Shown one piece after another: positions 61,490-64,000 of a stretch of DNA of 64,000 nucleotides; position 1 is the first letter of the stretch; every line of letters begins with the position of its first letter. The notes beneath the pieces were generated by a model. The model saw only the letters and a list, made by a program, of their open reading frames with translations. It was not told the DNA's origin and made no database searches. Location of the stretch: contig JAUCBJ010007765.1 of NCBI GenBank assembly GCA_032718475.1, positions 1 through 64,000 of the forward strand. The letters are read 5' to 3'. This stretch comes from Nemertoderma westbladi (taxonomy: Eukaryota; Xenacoelomorpha; Nemertodermatida; Nemertodermatidae). The position numbers and the translations under genes were made by a program.

Positions 61490-64000
61490 TTATCGCTTAG
61501 TAGATCGAGCCCTGCCGCGTCCTCGAAAACTGCGCACAGGTGACTTTGCTCGCGATATGGGACTAATGGGGCGAGTCACTGGTTTACTTGGGACGTTAAG
61601 AGACGGTGCGACTATTTCCTCACAAATTCGTCTATTTGGCATCCCAAAACCTCGACCAATTCCTCGTGACCGATCAGTTGTCACTACAGTTGGTAGAACG
61701 TCTGGGAACGCGTGAGAAGCGGACGACGCAGACCCAAGAGTAGCTTGCGCCCCCTGTTGATCAGCTGGTGTATGTCCCGATCCTCCTACTGGTTCTCTTG
61801 GAAGTGATACCGTATCCCGAGTAACTCGAATAGTCGGCTCAACTCCCTTGCGTTCTTCTACATTAATAATTTTCTTCAATTGTTGGCCCACTTTCTGGAC
61901 CCGTATGATCCTACCCTGCCCGTCCTCCCGAGGGTGACGTGCAGACGGCGCAACCGGAGTGGCTGATATATTCGTCGCCTCTAGGACCTCTTCTTCCTCG
62001 AATACGCTCGCTCGTATACGTTTATGGTAAAACGCGGCTCGGTACGCCCATGCGACGGTTAACCAAGCTCCTTTATTCCGCTTTTCGGTTCGGAAACGAT
62101 CAAATTCACCATACGTGATACGATTTACGACTTTCTGAAAATTCCACGTGTTTTTGTTATCCGGGTGAATCTGTAACAGATACTCGCGCACCACTCGAAA
62201 TCCGCTGTCGTGGGGCAAAATATCGACAACCTCGATAAGTTCGTCATATTGAGGCATAGCGGAGATGTATCCTTCCGACATCATCGTTTGAGGATTTACC
62301 GCCCAAAATCCGAGATGCGCTCTCATCGGAAACCGTCTTCTCTGTGCCGATACATGTTCGTCGGCCAAATCTTCCCACTCATCAAATAACTTCCTCACGA
62401 GTTTAACAGATTCGTGTTCATAGGGTATGTCTCTTAGTTGGCATTCAGATGCTCGATGTCCCTTTATATTGCAGTAAGTACATTGAGCCATAAATCTCCA
62501 GCAAGTATAAAAGGTATGAGACCCTTGATCCCCACACCATCCACAGATTAGCTGAGTCGTAGTAATGTGCTTTCCACTGCACTTTGCCATATGATGTCCA
62601 GCGACGCCACATTTACTACACATCGTATTAGCAGGGTACCACACTCGTTCGTATATAAGATCTCCAATCGGTCGAGCGCTTCCTCCCATACTATAATCGT
62701 AATCATCTGGGTCTATGGGTTGGTAGGTTTCTGAAGGTTGTATGCAAACTATAGCATCTGTTGCTTCAAGTTGTCGAATCTCCGTCTGAGATTTCTTCGG
62801 GAGGTTCCTTTCTATCTCAAGAAGTTCCTCTAAAGGATCGTCGGCGATCGTAGTAGTTACGTTGAAATCATCACCGAGGTGACCGATAGGCGCGCGCGTC
62901 TGCCGTGATTCATCCGTAATTTCCACAATACGTTCTCCTTCATAGGGTAACAATGTAAACATAGATGGTCTTTCGATAAGAGATCCCGCACAGCGAAGAT
63001 ACACGTCTCGAAATATGCTAAATCCTGCTCGAGTAAAGGCATTACACTGAGCGTCGGAGTTGTAGAAGGGTTCAAGGAATCGTCTAAACACGTCGGTACG
63101 AATTCTCCCTTCCATGTAGAACGTATGATCTTCTCCGAGACAAAGTGGATGTCTTTTGAGAGTCCGAGACACAATGTCGGCGATTAGGCAAACATTCACT
63201 GACGACTCTATCGCTAAATAATATTGTAAGACCGCTCTTGGAGGTGACGTAATAGCCCAATACACGCATCCTCTCCATTTAAGCTGTGATTCAAACTCAC
63301 TCATATCTGGAGTATCACCTTCTCCATAAGTTTCAATATACTTGTTTCTTTTACCTTCCTTATAATCCCAATTGAATAACAGGTAGGAAATGTATCCAGT
63401 TCCAGTCTTCTGAGTATTATACTCACGAAAATATCCCTGTTCTATAGACCACAGAATAAGAGGTCGAGTGTCGACGTATGGTGTCGGTAGTCGGTCATCG
63501 CTGTCCGTCATGCCGGCGAAGTCGCTAATTAGATCCTCCCTTACTCCTGATCCAACCTTTACAACAGTTTTATCTAAAATCATGTTTCTTACCATCTTCG
63601 GTAACATTCTAGCGTCAATATTACAAGCTTGGTCCATCTTCTTTACTATATCGGTGATAAGATGGTGTCGCTTTGTATTCGCTGGAGGTATCGGCATTCG
63701 TTTGTCGCTCCTCTGTCTACTGAAAACGTGCAGGACTCCGTCCGCCGCTCTAATCTGTATAGTCTTAGAAGTCAAACTCTGCTGATGACTGCCGCCCTCG
63801 TTATCGTAAAACATATAACCGTTTTCCTGAAACGATCTAAACGTCCTAGTCCATTCATCCAATAATTCTTCCGAAGGTTGCCAAATCTTCTCTATATCCT
63901 TATCCTCATCGAAACGAATAACCTTACCTCGCCAATCTGCGGCAATATCCGTATCCGACTCGAAGGTTCCGATTCCAATCCATAAACGAATCGTCTTGGT
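61490..64000 (-). CDS. Intact gag-like protein with three zinc knuckles, open at the right edge
   Basis: The minus-strand frame is open from the window edge (first full codon at 63998-64000) to the TAA at 61490, at least 836 codons, so the start is outside. The N-terminal half is globular (VKVGSGVREDLI; LKWRGCVYWAITSPPRAVLQ; FRRFLEPFYNSDAQC). Three CCHC boxes follow: CSKCGVAGHHMAKC, CGWCGDQGSHTFYTC (five instead of four residues before His) and CTYCNIKGHRASEC. Next come GFWAVNPQTMMSEGY, a helical stretch, and an Arg/Gly/Ser/Pro tail (SFRGRGRARSTKR). It matches the decayed gag at 21567-23716 in order and motifs. No protease or RT domain follows. An alternative is a domesticated gag host gene, since the frame is undamaged. 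Confidence 0.8.
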   Translation of the reverse strand, partial: TKTIRLWIGIGTFESDTDIAADWRGKVIRFDEDKDIEKIWQPSEELLDEWTRTFRSFQENGYMFYDNEGGSHQQSLTSKTIQIRAADGVLHVFSRQRSDKRMPIPPANTKRHHLITDIVKKMDQACNIDARMLPKMVRNMILDKTVVKVGSGVREDLISDFAGMTDSDDRLPTPYVDTRPLILWSIEQGYFREYNTQKTGTGYISYLLFNWDYKEGKRNKYIETYGEGDTPDMSEFESQLKWRGCVYWAITSPPRAVLQYYLAIESSVNVCLIADIVSRTLKRHPLCLGEDHTFYMEGRIRTDVFRRFLEPFYNSDAQCNAFTRAGFSIFRDVYLRCAGSLIERPSMFTLLPYEGERIVEITDESRQTRAPIGHLGDDFNVTTTIADDPLEELLEIERNLPKKSQTEIRQLEATDAIVCIQPSETYQPIDPDDYDYSMGGSARPIGDLIYERVWYPANTMCSKCGVAGHHMAKCSGKHITTTQLICGWCGDQGSHTFYTCWRFMAQCTYCNIKGHRASECQLRDIPYEHESVKLVRKLFDEWEDLADEHVSAQRRRFPMRAHLGFWAVNPQTMMSEGYISAMPQYDELIEVVDILPHDSGFRVVREYLLQIHPDNKNTWNFQKVVNRITYGEFDRFRTEKRNKGAWLTVAWAYRAAFYHKRIRASVFEEEEVLEATNISATPVAPSARHPREDGQGRIIRVQKVGQQLKKIINVEERKGVEPTIRVTRDTVSLPREPVGGSGHTPADQQGAQATLGSASSASHAFPDVLPTVVTTDRSRGIGRGFGMPNRRICEEIVAPSLNVPSKPVTRPISPISRAKSPVRSFRGRGRARSTKR

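Noticed and set aside
61380-61715. 111-codon plus-strand frame at the gag C-terminus
   Set aside because: It overlaps the end of the intact minus-strand gag and its composition mirrors the Arg-rich tail in antisense.

Overview
The window is animal nuclear DNA, AT-rich and gene-poor, with introns and dense repeats. The organism is not named by the sequence. Three things point to a marine deuterostome invertebrate, possibly an echinoderm: a secreted protein with ShKT and DUF5648 domains, foldback elements with termini made of short tandem repeats (as in sea-urchin TU elements), and many GTAGGCCTAC and TACTGTAC-type palindromes. This placement is a guess.

Host genes I can support: (1) an intronless TFIIA gamma subunit gene (GTF2A2-like), 7554-7880 (+). 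(2) A two-exon PTB-domain gene, 12216-13134 joined to 15954-16300 (+), whose intron is largely a 40-bp minisatellite. (3) A seven-exon gene, 19190-44302 (+), for a 482-residue secreted protein: signal peptide, three ShKT domains (one exon each), a Thr/Ala/Glu/Pro pentapeptide repeat, and three DUF5648 units. All junctions are in phase. Its two large introns (each about 10.7 kb) are packed with transposons. (4) A small LITAF-domain gene on the minus strand, 45676-46221, in three short exons that only splice-site reading shows. It is tail-to-tail with gene 3. (5) A 558-codon single-exon minus-strand gene, 54408-56084, for an acidic, probably spectrin-like helical protein of unknown function.

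Mobile DNA by position: a retrotransposon C-terminal remnant (4389-4965); fragments of one non-LTR family at 10.6-11.6, 17.86-18.25, 31.6-33.5 and 40.4-41.4 kb, the last with a nested SINE; an endonuclease fragment at 3.05-3.55 kb; a second non-LTR element at 37.95-40.14 kb with its RT core deleted; a CR1/L2-like RT at 46.6-47.45 kb. At 20406-24428 lies a complete gag-only LTR element with a 5-bp target duplication. A related intact gag reading frame (61490-64000, minus) runs off the right edge. Foldback and palindromic elements lie at 16.78-17.58, 24.48-25.41, 25.81-26.45, 29.17-30.59, 33.67-37.68 and 48.21-52.63 kb.

The main novelty candidates are the foldback superfamily with array termini and a shared TGTTCTAGAACA dyad (one terminus grown to about 60 copies of a 57-59-bp unit), the pair of gag-only LTR elements, the ShKT-TTAEP-DUF5648 secreted protein, and the hidden LITAF gene.
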